This document shows, in pieces, positions 43,923 through 44,204 of a DNA stretch of 44,204 nt (position 1 is its first letter; each line of letters begins with the position of its first letter). Source of the stretch: Limisphaera sp. GTDB taxonomy: Bacteria; Verrucomicrobiota; Verrucomicrobiia; Limisphaerales; Limisphaeraceae. The position numbers and the translations under genes were made by a program. The notes below the pieces were generated by a model. That model made no database searches. It was not told where the DNA came from and saw only the letters and a list, made by a program, of their open reading frames with translations. The stretch covers positions 1 through 44,204 of the forward strand of contig JANWVC010000012.1 in NCBI GenBank assembly GCA_025057755.1, in the 5' to 3' direction.

Positions 43923-44204
43923 ATGAAAGCAACGCAATTCGCGCGCATGATTTTGGGGGCGGGGTGTTTCTTGGCGGGGTTGTCGCTGGCTCCAGCGGCC
44001 ACGAATTATGTGGGTGGCTTCATCACTTCGCCTACGACCTGGTACGCCACCAATACGTACATCATGACCAACTTTGTGTATGTATTGTCGAATGCGTCCC
44101 TGACGATTGAGGCGGGCACGGTGGTCAAGGGGCGGAACGGTACCTATACCAATGCGGGCGGCATTCCGGGCGGCTTCGGCTGCCTGGTCATCAACCGGGG
44201 CGCC
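43923..44204 (+). CDS. Secreted protein, N-terminal part, cut by window end
   Basis: From ATG 43923 the frame is open to the last base (94 codons). It begins with a signal peptide (MKATQFARMILGAGCFLAGL to about SLAPAA) and then has a beta-rich sequence with TSPTTWYATNTYIMTNFVYV and TLTIEAGTVVKG-like motifs (SLTIEAGTVVKGRNGTY). This repeating pattern is seen in large surface or secreted beta-helix proteins of Verrucomicrobiota and Bacteroidota. No function is recognisable. It may be the substrate-binding or surface partner of the receptor 158 bases upstream. Confidence 0.75.
   Translation, partial: MKATQFARMILGAGCFLAGLSLAPAATNYVGGFITSPTTWYATNTYIMTNFVYVLSNASLTIEAGTVVKGRNGTYTNAGGIPGGFGCLVINRGA

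Noticed and set aside
1..44204. CRISPR array, rRNA genes, prophage or integrase genes
   Set aside because: No regular spaced repeats, no rRNA-like stretches and no phage genes were seen on either strand by eye.

Overview
The window reads as chromosomal DNA of a GC-rich Gram-negative bacterium, most likely a Verrucomicrobiota member (perhaps subdivision 3). This is inferred from gene content, not from a marker gene. Supporting content includes YD/Rhs proteins, a heavy-metal RND operon preceded by a short Cys-rich secreted protein, a DUF1501 protein, several secreted glycoside hydrolases, and a large TonB system.

Layout. (1) 1-4056 is a degraded Rhs/YD-repeat locus. It holds two Rhs C-terminal modules, each followed at once by a small three-helix membrane protein. 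Around them are an interrupted Rhs gene, two copies of a small inverted-repeat element, palindromic repeats and a frameshifted IS110-type transposase tail. The first Rhs tip carries a motif very like the colicin M active site. (2) 4057-11825 (minus) is a four-gene, end-overlapping nitrate assimilation operon: a fused DmsB/DmsC-like electron-transfer protein, a molybdopterin nitrate reductase, a sirohaem nitrite reductase and a CysJ-like diflavin reductase. (3) 12570-19078 (plus) is a divergent heavy-metal efflux operon: small Cys-rich protein, outer-membrane channel, adaptor with four Cys/His repeats, and CzcA-type pump. (4) 19214-25690 (minus) holds a GH140-like hydrolase, UbiD, a CmoB-like methyltransferase, a DUF1501 protein and an SDR. 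(5) 25941-32023 (minus) is a run of psd, pssA, a LysE-type exporter, apbE, batD-like and batE-like genes. (6) tRNA-Val(CAC) lies at 32483-32557, followed by GH16 and GH43 secreted hydrolases (minus). (7) 35215-44204 (plus) is a TonB2/TtpC-type energy-transduction operon: DUF3450, TtpC-like ExbB, ExbB, ExbD, TonB, TPR protein, TonB-dependent receptor, then a secreted protein cut by the window end. An array of 7-mers at 11-bp spacing that resembles tandem PHO boxes lies directly upstream, suggesting control by phosphate starvation.

How the parts work together. In region 2, nitrate would be reduced to nitrite with quinol electrons through the DmsBC-like protein, and nitrite to ammonium with NADPH electrons through the diflavin protein. 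The nitrite and diflavin proteins share an unusual N-terminal helix motif that may be a docking signal. Region 3 builds a tripartite pump spanning the envelope. Region 7 builds an inner-membrane proton-driven motor (ExbB/ExbD/TtpC/TonB) serving the adjacent receptor. The most unusual items are the colicin M-like Rhs tip with its candidate immunity gene, the PHO-box-like array before the TonB operon, the shared helix of the nitrite/diflavin pair, and the Cys/His repeats of the metal adaptor. No CRISPR array, rRNA or prophage was seen.
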